11,617 bases of DNA from an uncultured Lachnospiraceae bacterium (GTDB lineage: Bacteria; Bacillota; Clostridia; Lachnospirales; Lachnospiraceae), in NCBI GenBank assembly GCA_902766845.1, contig CACXFD010000015.1:1-11617 (forward strand), written 5' to 3'. The notes below the pieces were generated by a model. It saw only the letters and a program-made list of their open reading frames with translations, searched no databases and had not been told where the DNA came from. The translations under genes were made by a program, and so were the position numbers. Shown piece by piece: positions 1 to 5,927 of the stretch. How positions within the stretch are numbered: position 1 is the first letter of the stretch; every line of letters starts with the position of its first letter.

Positions 1-23
1 ACATCAAAACCTCCCGCCCGCGC

Positions 24-77
24 GGACCGCAACATCTGGCCGGACCGCCTTTTTATGCCCACAAGATGTTGCGGTCC
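24..77. repeat. 14-bp perfect inverted repeat (24-37 / 64-77)
   Basis: GGACCGCAACATCT at 24-37 is exactly reverse-complemented at 64-77, leaving a 26-nt loop that holds a further GGACCGC and a run of five T. Another GCGGTCC lies at 84-90. The arms could form a hairpin in either transcript or act as a protein-binding dyad. No T-run follows either arm, so this is not a clear terminator. No gene can be called around it and its role is unknown. Confidence 0.5.
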
Positions 78-93
78 ACTGCTGCGGTCCACG

Positions 94-150
94 CAGTGCG
101 GCCGCCGGGCAAGGCCCGGGCGGCCGCACTGTTATTTCCTTATTTTATTA
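94..150 (+). terminator. Strong GC-rich hairpin with T-rich plus-strand tail
   Basis: The left arm 94-110 pairs with the right arm 114-131 through about 17 bp with a single bulged C and an AAG loop. On the plus strand it is followed by a T-rich stretch (132-150). This suits a rho-independent terminator for a plus-strand gene ending left of the window and converging on the serpin gene. On the minus strand no T-run follows the hairpin, so it would be a poor terminator for the serpin but could still protect its mRNA 3' end. The plus orientation is inferred from the tail alone. Confidence 0.55.
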
Positions 151-276
151 TCGTTTCGATCACCGGTCTATGATCGGTCGAGGGATCGCCGTCAGCGTCT
201 TTGCATCCCTCCGCAGCGCCGACCGCTTCCCGGGGATCAGCCGCCCTCGGGCCTCGCTCGTGTGACGCAGCCATCT

Positions 277-315
277 GCCGCTGCTCCTTGCCGCTGCTCC
301 TTGCCGCTGCTCCTT
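277..315. repeat. Three tandem copies of a 13-bp unit
   Basis: GCCGCTGCTCCTT occurs three times head to tail without mismatch at 277-289, 290-302 and 303-315. The array starts 5 nt past the serpin stop codon, so in the serpin transcript it is a purine-rich (AAGGAGCAGCGGC)3 segment of the 3' untranslated region. The unit length is not a multiple of three, so copy-number change would shift any reading frame across it; as placed, it lies outside the gene. The rest of 132-320 shows nothing else I can support as a gene. Confidence 0.85.
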
Positions 316-320
316 GTCCG

Positions 321-1823
321 TTACTCCATGTCGCAGACGGTCCCCATAAACAGCACCTGACCGGACGGGCCGGTGACCGCAAACAGGAACGGCCGGTCCA
401 GCCTGAATTCCACGCGCTCGTTCGGAGGCATCGCCGCCCCGGCCATGGCTGCCACGGTATAGGCCGCCGCCTCCACGCCCTCTTCATCGATCTTGACGCG
501 GGCCGCCTGCAGCACCTGCGAGAGCCATACCGGCGTCTCTTCGGTCAGCGGCGAGAAATCCGCCCGTCCCGGCTCAAACGCTGCCGTGATCCCGAGGCTC
601 CGGAGCTGTTCCGTCAGGTCTGCCCGCTCGGACACATCGAACTTCGGGACAGAGCTGTCCACGATCACATGTTTGCAGTTCTCGTACTCGCAGTACTCGC
701 CCTTCTCATCGCGGCCGGTAAAGGTCAGGATGCTGTAGACCTCCGGATCCGACAGCAGTTCCGTCACGTCCACTCCCTCGTCCGGAAGGAAGAACCACAT
801 GCGTCCGCTCTCGAGCAGCTGATCCCCGATCGCCGCGAAGCGACTGCCCCAGTAGTATTCCTTCGCCATGGACTGATTCATATACGTGACGGTCTGATTG
901 CCCGAAACGCCGTGGAAGACGCCCTGCCGATTCTCTTCCTTCCAGTATTCCTCCTGCCACTTGGCACTCAGATACAGCGCGTTCGCAAGGACCGCCGCGC
1001 TCTCCGGATCAAAGCTCTCCTGCGATGCCTGCTCGTCCAGCAGCCCGCCGGTCTGCTCCGAGAGCCACGTCCGGAACGCCGCGTCATAAGCAGGGTCTCC
1101 GAACGGGCCGGCAAACGAGGCCGCCTGATGGATCTGCGTCAGCCGGTCGATCGTCTCCTGCTTATAAGAAATGCCGCTGCGAAGCCACAGTGAAGAGGCG
1201 ATGCGGCTGACCGCCGCCCCGTCATCCTGATAGTTCGCGGTCCAGACGTCCCGCATGACCCGGCGCGTTTCCTCGGCGCTGTCCGTGCCGATCACGCCGA
1301 GCAGCTGCTCCCGCGTACTGCCGTCCGTCACTTCGGACAGCATGCCGAGCGTCAGATACAGGCTCAGCGGGGACCAGACCGTGTTCTTTTTTTCCGTCCC
1401 CATGACCGCGGCCGCGGTCCGTTTCAGGAACTCCCCGTACGGTGTCCACGTGCGCTCGGCCGCTTCATAGCGTTCTTTTCGCTGGGCGGCCACGGCAGCA
1501 TAGTCCCGCGCGCGGCCTGCCTCAAACAGATCCTCGTTCACAGCGGACATGGCCTGCTCCGGGTATTCGGGCATGCCCATCTGCGTCACCGCGGAAGCGG
1601 CCGGTGTCACCTGTCCGGCTCCCGGATCCGTTTCGGGCTCCGTTTTGATGATATCCTCCGCGGTCTCCTGCCGGGTCGGGGCCGCCTCGGTCGCCGGCGT
1701 GTCCGTCTTTTTTGCGCATCCGGGCATCACGATCATTCCTCCTGCCAGTGTCAGAGCCAATAAGATCGACAGCACTTTCTTCCGCTGTCCCCGCGGGGAA
1801 GCGGTCTTTCGCATCTCGTTCAT
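321..1823 (-). CDS. Secreted serpin (serine protease inhibitor) lipoprotein
   Basis: This is a 500-residue serpin-family inhibitor, which would trap a target protease covalently after cleavage of its reactive loop. The N-terminus has a basic stretch, a hydrophobic segment (about 17-33) and a lipobox-like MPGC with Cys36, so it is probably a lipoprotein on the outer face of the membrane. A Thr/Ala/Glu-rich linker precedes the serpin core (about 125-500). The inhibitory hinge EEGVEAAAYT is at about 447-456; aligned on alpha-1-antitrypsin, P1-P1' is Ala463-Ala464. The shutter and C-terminal strands, including the RPFLFAV segment, are present. The core length is normal for the family. The ATG at 1823 is favoured because a full AGGAGG (1829-1834) lies 5 nt upstream. 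A terminator separates it from cvpA, so it is probably a separate transcript. Small residues at P1 suggest an elastase-like target, which is inference. Family confidence is very high; the lipid anchor is likely, although proline at position -2 of the lipobox is unusual. Confidence 0.95.
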   Translation of the reverse strand: MNEMRKTASPRGQRKKVLSILLALTLAGGMIVMPGCAKKTDTPATEAAPTRQETAEDIIKTEPETDPGAGQVTPAASAVTQMGMPEYPEQAMSAVNEDLFEAGRARDYAAVAAQRKERYEAAERTWTPYGEFLKRTAAAVMGTEKKNTVWSPLSLYLTLGMLSEVTDGSTREQLLGVIGTDSAEETRRVMRDVWTANYQDDGAAVSRIASSLWLRSGISYKQETIDRLTQIHQAASFAGPFGDPAYDAAFRTWLSEQTGGLLDEQASQESFDPESAAVLANALYLSAKWQEEYWKEENRQGVFHGVSGNQTVTYMNQSMAKEYYWGSRFAAIGDQLLESGRMWFFLPDEGVDVTELLSDPEVYSILTFTGRDEKGEYCEYENCKHVIVDSSVPKFDVSERADLTEQLRSLGITAAFEPGRADFSPLTEETPVWLSQVLQAARVKIDEEGVEAAAYTVAAMAGAAMPPNERVEFRLDRPFLFAVTGPSGQVLFMGTVCDME

Positions 1824-1859
1824 ACGCGCCTCCTGCCCATGTTATCCGGGCTGTGCAAA

Positions 1860-1876
1860 GACCGGCCGGGCCGGTC
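1860..1876 (-). other. 7-bp hairpin in the probable serpin leader
   Basis: GACCGGC at 1860-1866 pairs with GCCGGTC at 1870-1876 across a 3-nt loop. On the minus strand it is followed by TTTG, 37 nt before the serpin start. It could be a weak attenuator, an mRNA-stabilising hairpin or chance in GC-rich DNA. A TATAGT at about 1900 (minus) is a possible -10 box upstream, but no convincing -35 box lies at the right distance, so I do not call the serpin promoter. Confidence 0.35.
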
Positions 1877-1952
1877 CCATGCCTGTTCTCCGTCTTTACT
1901 ATATCATCCGGAGACCGCGCAAGTCTTTACGCGTCCCTTACGCTTTTCTGAC

Positions 1953-1971
1953 AAAAAAGGCCGGGCGGCCT
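1953..1971 (-). terminator. Rho-independent terminator after cvpA
   Basis: On the minus strand, AGGCC - GCCC - GGCCT forms a short 5-bp GC stem with a 4-nt loop and runs straight into six T residues (complement of 1953-1958). It begins 5 nt after the cvpA stop codon. The stem is short, but GC content, tail and position all suit the end of the pfkA-dnaX-ybaB-recR-TPR-cvpA transcript. Confidence 0.65.
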
Positions 1972-1976
1972 GCCGG

Positions 1977-2681
1977 TCAGCCGAGGAAGATCTCCCCGAG
2001 CTTTTCCAGCAGACCGCCGTCGTAAAAGAATGTCAGGATCTTGCTGTCCGCGATCTCTCCGATCAGCGGCTCGGCCCATCCGGCGCCGACCGCGGCGGAG
2101 GACGATACCACGGTATGGAACAGCCACAAAAGCAGCGTGGCCGTGATCAGTCCGAACAGGGCTCCGAACGTTTTGTTGACGCCGTGGAGGACCGGGATCT
2201 TGGAGATCACATCGGTCGCGGCCAGGATCAGGTGAAACCCGATCACGAGCATCAGGCATGTCAGCACGAACGACAGCGCCGAAATGATCTTGTACGCCAG
2301 TTCATGTCCGACGAACTCCGCGAAGGTCGTGACCTTGGCCTTGCACATGGCTTCCGGCGAATAATCCTTCAGGATGGCCTTTTTCCAGGTCTCCGGGATC
2401 GTCACGCCTTCCAGGCTCTCTTCTTCCGTGGGCCGGGACCCGGCCGCCTGGTCGATCCGTTTTTCCACCGCCTCGGCGATCACGGTACGGGTATGGTCAT
2501 ACAGGTTGGTCTGTTCCACCAGGAACGTGGTGACGACCGGCCGCAGAAAGCTCACGATCACCATGGCCAGCACGACCACAGCCAGCGTGACCGCGATCTT
2601 CAGGAACCCCTTCACGTATCCGATCACGGCTCCGATCAGCAGGGCGGCTGCCGTGATGATCAGCATCCAGTGTCCGCTCAT
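1977..2681 (-). CDS. CvpA-family membrane protein
   Basis: This 234-residue protein has four predicted transmembrane helices at about 4-22, 27-46, 132-156 and 173-193. Between helices 2 and 3 lies a soluble stretch of about 85 residues with an acidic segment. The helix-3/helix-4 junction (IPVLHGVNKTFG) resembles the conserved loop of CvpA-family proteins. E. coli CvpA is linked to colicin V production and stress tolerance; in Firmicutes members such as YshB the role is poorly known, so only family membership is claimed. The start codon overlaps the stop of the upstream TPR gene (ATGA, 2678-2681), which indicates translational coupling and favours this ATG. It is the last gene before the terminator at 1953-1971. 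The loop between helices 2 and 3 looks longer than usual for short CvpA proteins. Confidence 0.8.
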   Translation of the reverse strand: MSGHWMLIITAAALLIGAVIGYVKGFLKIAVTLAVVVLAMVIVSFLRPVVTTFLVEQTNLYDHTRTVIAEAVEKRIDQAAGSRPTEEESLEGVTIPETWKKAILKDYSPEAMCKAKVTTFAEFVGHELAYKIISALSFVLTCLMLVIGFHLILAATDVISKIPVLHGVNKTFGALFGLITATLLLWLFHTVVSSSAAVGAGWAEPLIGEIADSKILTFFYDGGLLEKLGEIFLG

Positions 2682-4834
2682 CGATCCTTTCCCTCAAAAT
2701 GCATGCGGCGCAGGATCAGGCAGCCGTCGCGGTCATACTTCTTCTCGAACAGCTTATGGCGGGCCTCGGCCGCGTCCGCGGCGGCTTCCATCATATCCAC
2801 AGCCAGCTGCTCGGTCAGTTCTTCCCCGTTCTGCTGCTTTTCATAGGCCAGCTTTTCGACGCACTCGAGCGCGTCGCCCTCAAACGAGCACTCGATCTCT
2901 TCGGCGTAGGCGCGGATCCGCCGCATGAAGGCGTCCCGCTCCTCCTTGGCCGCCGCTTCCGCCGCGCGCTTTTCCTGCTGCGAGACCATCTCCGCCGACG
3001 CGCCGTTTTCCGCCGCGCGCCGCAGCTGCTCGCATCGCTCCGCGTAGATCTGAAGGCGCGTCTCGAGCGACTCCCGCGTGTCCGTCAGGATGATGCGCAT
3101 CGCACGGTCCGTTTCCGCCGCGCGGCTGATCTCCTCCAGGCATTTATCCGACAGCTGTGCTGCGTGCAGGACCACAAGATCCGCGCCGGTCAACTTCTCC
3201 ATAGAACGGGCAAATCCAAGCTCATTCAGCCGGTCCGCCTGCACCTTGGCCGCTTTGCGGGCCGGCGCGCCGGCCTGCCTTCCCTCTTTCAGGACGGCCG
3301 ATGCCGCGTGCAGGGCTCCTTCTTCCGTATCCGCGTACACACAGCGATACGGCGATCCGGTCTGCACGGAAGGCTGCGGTTCCGGTGTGGGGACAGGCTC
3401 CGGCGTGGGCTTAGGTTCCGGCATGGGAACGGGTTCCGGCGTGGGAGCGGGCTCCTCCTCCGCTGCTTCCGCGACCGGGCGGATCACGATCTGATCCATG
3501 TTCAGCTGCAGTGCCGGGGCCTCCGGCTCATCAGCAGGAGCCGCCGCGGCTTCCGCCGTGATCTCTTTGGCAGTCTCTGCCGCTTCCGCAACAGTCTCTT
3601 CCACGGTCTCCGCAGCTTCCGAAGCAGTCTCTTCCACGGCCTCCGCGGCTTCCGCAGCTTCCGCAGCGGCTTCTTCAGCCGTCTCCGCGGCTTCTACAGC
3701 GGCTTCTTCGACCGTCTCCGCGGCTTCTGCAGCAGCTTCTTCGACTGCATCCGCGGCTTCCGCAGCGGCTTCTTCAGCCGTCTCCGCCACCGTCTTTTCC
3801 GCGGGCTCCTCGGTCTCCATCAGTCCTGCGACCGACGCCGCCAGCCCGGCCGTCAGCAGTTCCTCCGCGGATGCTGCTTCCGGTTCTCCGGCCGTCTCCG
3901 CCGCGTCGTCCCTCTCGCCAGCCTCGGCCGGCTCTTCCTCCGTCATTTCCGCCTCGGCCGACTCTTCAGCCGCGGCCTCCGCTTCATCTTCGAATTCGAA
4001 TTCTTCCGCCCCGGCCGGCTCTTCCTCCCGCACGGACGGCACTTCTTCAAAAACGCCGTCCGGAACGTCCGCCTCGGTCTCCGCGGCCTCATTCATCACC
4101 GGCTGTGCGGCAGGCAGATCTTCCGCGCTTTCCGCCGTCTCAGTCTCCGCGGCCGGTGCGGCATCGTACTTGCCTTCCAGCTCCAGCGCGACCTGGCGGG
4201 CCTTTTCTTCATAGACGTCCGCGTGTTCGGCGCGCTCGAGCTGGGCCGGCGTCAGCGGCTCATACTGCTTCTTGAGCTCCATGGCCTTTTCCACGTACGG
4301 ACCGAAGCCGAACCACAGGATGATCTCATCGCAGAGCTTGACGCAGTCGTCGCGCCGGTCCGCCCGGCGGTACAGCTCCGCCAGCTCCACGGCCCATTTT
4401 TCATCGAACTCGCGGGCCTTGTATGCCTCCAGCACCGAGATCTGCTTCTCGAGCGGCTCTTCGCGGCCCGCGGCGATCTTGTAGCGCAGGATATACTTCC
4501 CCAGATCGTTGGGGGCGACCGCCATGTACTCCTTGTAGAACATGGCCGCGTCGCGGAAATTGCGTTCCTTCACGGACAGTTCCGTCAGCTGGTACAGCAG
4601 ACGGCGGCCGACGGGCGACTTCTCATACGAGACCATCAGCACGTCCTTGGCGTCCTGATACCGGCCCAGTTCCTCGTAGATCTGGGCGACCTGGCTCAGC
4701 AGGCGCTGGTTGCCTTCCTTGCTCCAGTCGATCGCGTCCGCGATCTGCGCCGCTTCCTCATACTGGCCGGACTCGAGCAGCCGCTTCATTTTTTCCACTC
4801 GGACGTTGTACTCGAACTTATCCAACTTCTCCAC
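2678..4834 (-). CDS. TPR protein with hendecad repeats and a degenerate NTPase-like C-terminus
   Basis: This is a 718-residue protein of unknown role. Residues about 5-195 are helical TPR-like repeats (for example YEEAAQIADAIDW and LGRYQDAKDVL). Residues 225-345 are a very acidic Ala/Glu linker, 349-431 are seven Ala/Glu-rich 11-residue repeats, and 461-488 are a Pro-rich PTPEP spacer. Residues about 495-605 resemble a P-loop NTPase-type fold without a GxxxxGK[ST] motif: the expected site reads ADTEEGAL and the Walker B-like strand reads LVVLHAAQ. Residues 610-718 are helical, ending in a short KYDRDGCLILRR motif. I recall similar N- and C-termini in uncharacterised Lachnospiraceae proteins; this is memory, not a search. 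No signal peptide or membrane helix is seen, so it is probably cytoplasmic. GTG at 4834 is the first possible start after an in-frame stop but lacks a clear ribosome site; ATG at 4789 is an alternative. It lies 70 nt after recR and overlaps cvpA. Confidence 0.75.
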   Translation of the reverse strand: MEKLDKFEYNVRVEKMKRLLESGQYEEAAQIADAIDWSKEGNQRLLSQVAQIYEELGRYQDAKDVLMVSYEKSPVGRRLLYQLTELSVKERNFRDAAMFYKEYMAVAPNDLGKYILRYKIAAGREEPLEKQISVLEAYKAREFDEKWAVELAELYRRADRRDDCVKLCDEIILWFGFGPYVEKAMELKKQYEPLTPAQLERAEHADVYEEKARQVALELEGKYDAAPAAETETAESAEDLPAAQPVMNEAAETEADVPDGVFEEVPSVREEEPAGAEEFEFEDEAEAAAEESAEAEMTEEEPAEAGERDDAAETAGEPEAASAEELLTAGLAASVAGLMETEEPAEKTVAETAEEAAAEAADAVEEAAAEAAETVEEAAVEAAETAEEAAAEAAEAAEAVEETASEAAETVEETVAEAAETAKEITAEAAAAPADEPEAPALQLNMDQIVIRPVAEAAEEEPAPTPEPVPMPEPKPTPEPVPTPEPQPSVQTGSPYRCVYADTEEGALHAASAVLKEGRQAGAPARKAAKVQADRLNELGFARSMEKLTGADLVVLHAAQLSDKCLEEISRAAETDRAMRIILTDTRESLETRLQIYAERCEQLRRAAENGASAEMVSQQEKRAAEAAAKEERDAFMRRIRAYAEEIECSFEGDALECVEKLAYEKQQNGEELTEQLAVDMMEAAADAAEARHKLFEKKYDRDGCLILRRMHFEGKDR
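3371..3454 (-). repeat. Pro-rich PTPEP/PMPEP coding repeats
   Basis: These are short tandem repeats inside the TPR gene, encoding residues 461-488 with the pattern P-[TM]-P-E-P-[VK]-P. They are seen on the plus strand as repeated GGTTCCGG / GGCTCCGG blocks. Such PEP-type repeats usually form a stiff extended spacer; here they separate the Ala/Glu repeats from the C-terminal domain. Confidence 0.75.
3542..3790 (-). repeat. 33-bp coding repeats: 11-residue Ala/Glu units
   Basis: This region of the TPR gene encodes residues 349-431 as seven consecutive degenerate units of the form EAAExxEEAAA. The fifth unit is 14 residues long, and the array ends in a partial EAAA. The 11-residue period corresponds to three helical turns, so a long amphipathic helix or right-handed coiled coil is expected. 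Related 11-residue patterns occur in group 3 LEA proteins; that comparison concerns pattern only. At DNA level the units differ by scattered substitutions, so the repeat appears kept at protein level. Confidence 0.8.
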
Positions 4835-4904
4835 CTCGTCTATGCAGATTTTTGCCGCGTCCGCCGCGGCCGGACTGTCTGTTTTCCTATCTTCTCACGC
4901 CGCA

Positions 4905-5501
4905 TCACAGTTCCACGCGGCCTTCCAGCGCGCGCAGGAGCGTGACCTCGTCGATGTATTCGAGGTCGCCCCCGACCGGGACCCCGCTCGCGATCCGCGT
5001 GACCTTGATGCCGGTCGGACGGATCAGCTTGCTCAGGTACATGGCCGTGGTCTCGCCCTCCAGACTGGAGTTGGTCGCGATGATGACCTCTTTGACGTCG
5101 CCCTGCAGGCGCACCATCAGTTCCTTGAGCCGGATGTCGCCGGGGCCGATGCCGAGCTGCGGCGAGATCGCGCCGTGGAGCACGTGGTAGACGCCGTCAT
5201 ACCGGCCGGTCTTCTCGTACGCGGCCAGATCGCGCGGGTTCTCCACGACCATGATCGTGGAATGATCCCGTTTCTCACTGGCGCAGATCGGGCACAGCTC
5301 GCGGTCCGTCAGCGTGCAGCACACCTTGCAGTATCGGATGTTCTTCCGCACGTTGACCATCTTTTCCGCCAGCTGCTCCACCTGCTCCTCGGGCATATGG
5401 ATGATATGGAACGCCAGCCGCTGCGCCGATTTGGCGCCCACGCCGGGAAGCTTGCCGAGCTCTTCGATCAGGCCCGACAGCTGATTTCCGTAGTATTCCA
5501 T
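4905..5501 (-). CDS. recR: Recombination mediator RecR
   Basis: This 198-residue protein is full length for RecR, which works with RecF and RecO to load RecA on gapped single-stranded DNA during repair. Domains in order are an N-terminal helix-hairpin-helix (LPGVGAKSAQRLA, 18-30), a four-cysteine zinc motif (Cys58, Cys61, Cys70, Cys73), a Toprim domain (about 80-175) with the conserved Glu87 in VVENPRD, and a Walker B-like C-terminal segment (ASGVPVGGDLEYIDE). The start ATG directly follows the ybaB stop (TAA-ATG, no gap), so translational coupling is likely; no strong ribosome site is visible. The ybaB-recR pair is conserved across bacteria, and dnaX-ybaB-recR is the standard Firmicutes order. 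Nothing is missing. Confidence 0.98.
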   Translation of the reverse strand: MEYYGNQLSGLIEELGKLPGVGAKSAQRLAFHIIHMPEEQVEQLAEKMVNVRKNIRYCKVCCTLTDRELCPICASEKRDHSTIMVVENPRDLAAYEKTGRYDGVYHVLHGAISPQLGIGPGDIRLKELMVRLQGDVKEVIIATNSSLEGETTAMYLSKLIRPTGIKVTRIASGVPVGGDLEYIDEVTLLRALEGRVEL

Positions 5502-5840
5502 TTAGAATAACCCGCCGAGGCCGCCGGTCAGCTGTCCCATGGACGAGGACGCGTCCTCTTCCATCTTCTTCCACGCCTCGTTCATGGCCGCGGTGATCAT
5601 GTCCTCGAGCATCTCGACGTCTTCCGGATCCACCGCGTCGGGATCGATATGTACGCGCACGACCTCTTTTTTACCGGACACGGTGATCTCTACCGCTCCG
5701 CCGCCGGCCGCCGCCGTATATTCCTTCTCCTCCAGCTCTTTCTGGCGCTCTTCCATCTGGCGCTGCATGCGCTGGGCCTGCTTCATCAGGTTGTTCATGT
5801 TTCCGGGCATGCCGCCCGGGAAGCCTCCGCGTTTTGCCAT
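5502..5840 (-). CDS. YbaB/EbfC nucleoid-associated protein
   Basis: This 112-residue protein is normal in length for YbaB/EbfC, a small dimeric DNA-binding protein associated with the nucleoid. The N-terminus is Gly/Met-rich, followed by a long helix (MNNLMKQAQRMQRQMEE and onward to about residue 40), then a beta segment with the conserved GGGAVEITVSGKKEV and a DPEDVEMLEDMI helix typical of the family. The C-terminus is the usual flexible Gly-rich tail. The ribosome site AAGGGGAAG lies about 7 nt before the ATG. It sits between dnaX and recR as in many bacteria, and its stop codon abuts the recR start. Confidence 0.96.
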   Translation of the reverse strand: MAKRGGFPGGMPGNMNNLMKQAQRMQRQMEERQKELEEKEYTAAAGGGAVEITVSGKKEVVRVHIDPDAVDPEDVEMLEDMITAAMNEAWKKMEEDASSSMGQLTGGLGGLF

Positions 5841-5873
5841 GGTCTCTTCCCCTTGTTCTCTGTATTTGGATGC

Positions 5874-5927
5874 GGGCCGCGCGGCCCCGGTCTCTTCAGC
5901 GGATCCATGACGGCGCCCCGGCCGTCA
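5874..5927 (-). other. Two dyads in the dnaX-ybaB gap
   Basis: TGACGGC (5908-5914) pairs with GCCGTCA (5921-5927) around a 6-nt loop, and on the minus strand this hairpin starts within the dnaX stop codon. It is followed by the 14-bp perfect palindrome GGGCCGCGCGGCCC at 5874-5887. Neither has a T-run, so they are unlikely to end transcription. They may affect mRNA stability between dnaX and ybaB, or be chance in GC-rich DNA. Confidence 0.4.

Noticed and set aside
201..1193. Plus-strand open frame of 330 codons
   Set aside because: Antisense shadow of the serpin gene; Arg-rich, with no domain.
3542..3790. CRISPR-like array of 33-bp repeats
   Set aside because: The repeats are contiguous without unique spacers, stay in frame and encode an 11-residue protein repeat.
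2371..4000. Possible defence or mobile system hidden between recR and cvpA
   Set aside because: The TPR protein has no nuclease, helicase or integrase motif and no intact Walker A; no transposase, att site or CRISPR-like spacing was seen anywhere in the window.
3498..4214. Plus-strand Ser/Ala-rich open frame of 238 codons resembling a surface protein
   Set aside because: It is the antisense reading of the Ala/Glu repeat DNA in the TPR gene; the repeat composition alone produces it and it has no ribosome site or signal peptide.
2699..4945. A 748-codon open frame on the plus strand
   Set aside because: It is the antisense shadow of the TPR gene. High G+C and Ala/Glu repeats suppress stops on the opposite strand; the translation is Arg/Leu/Phe-rich with no recognisable domain.
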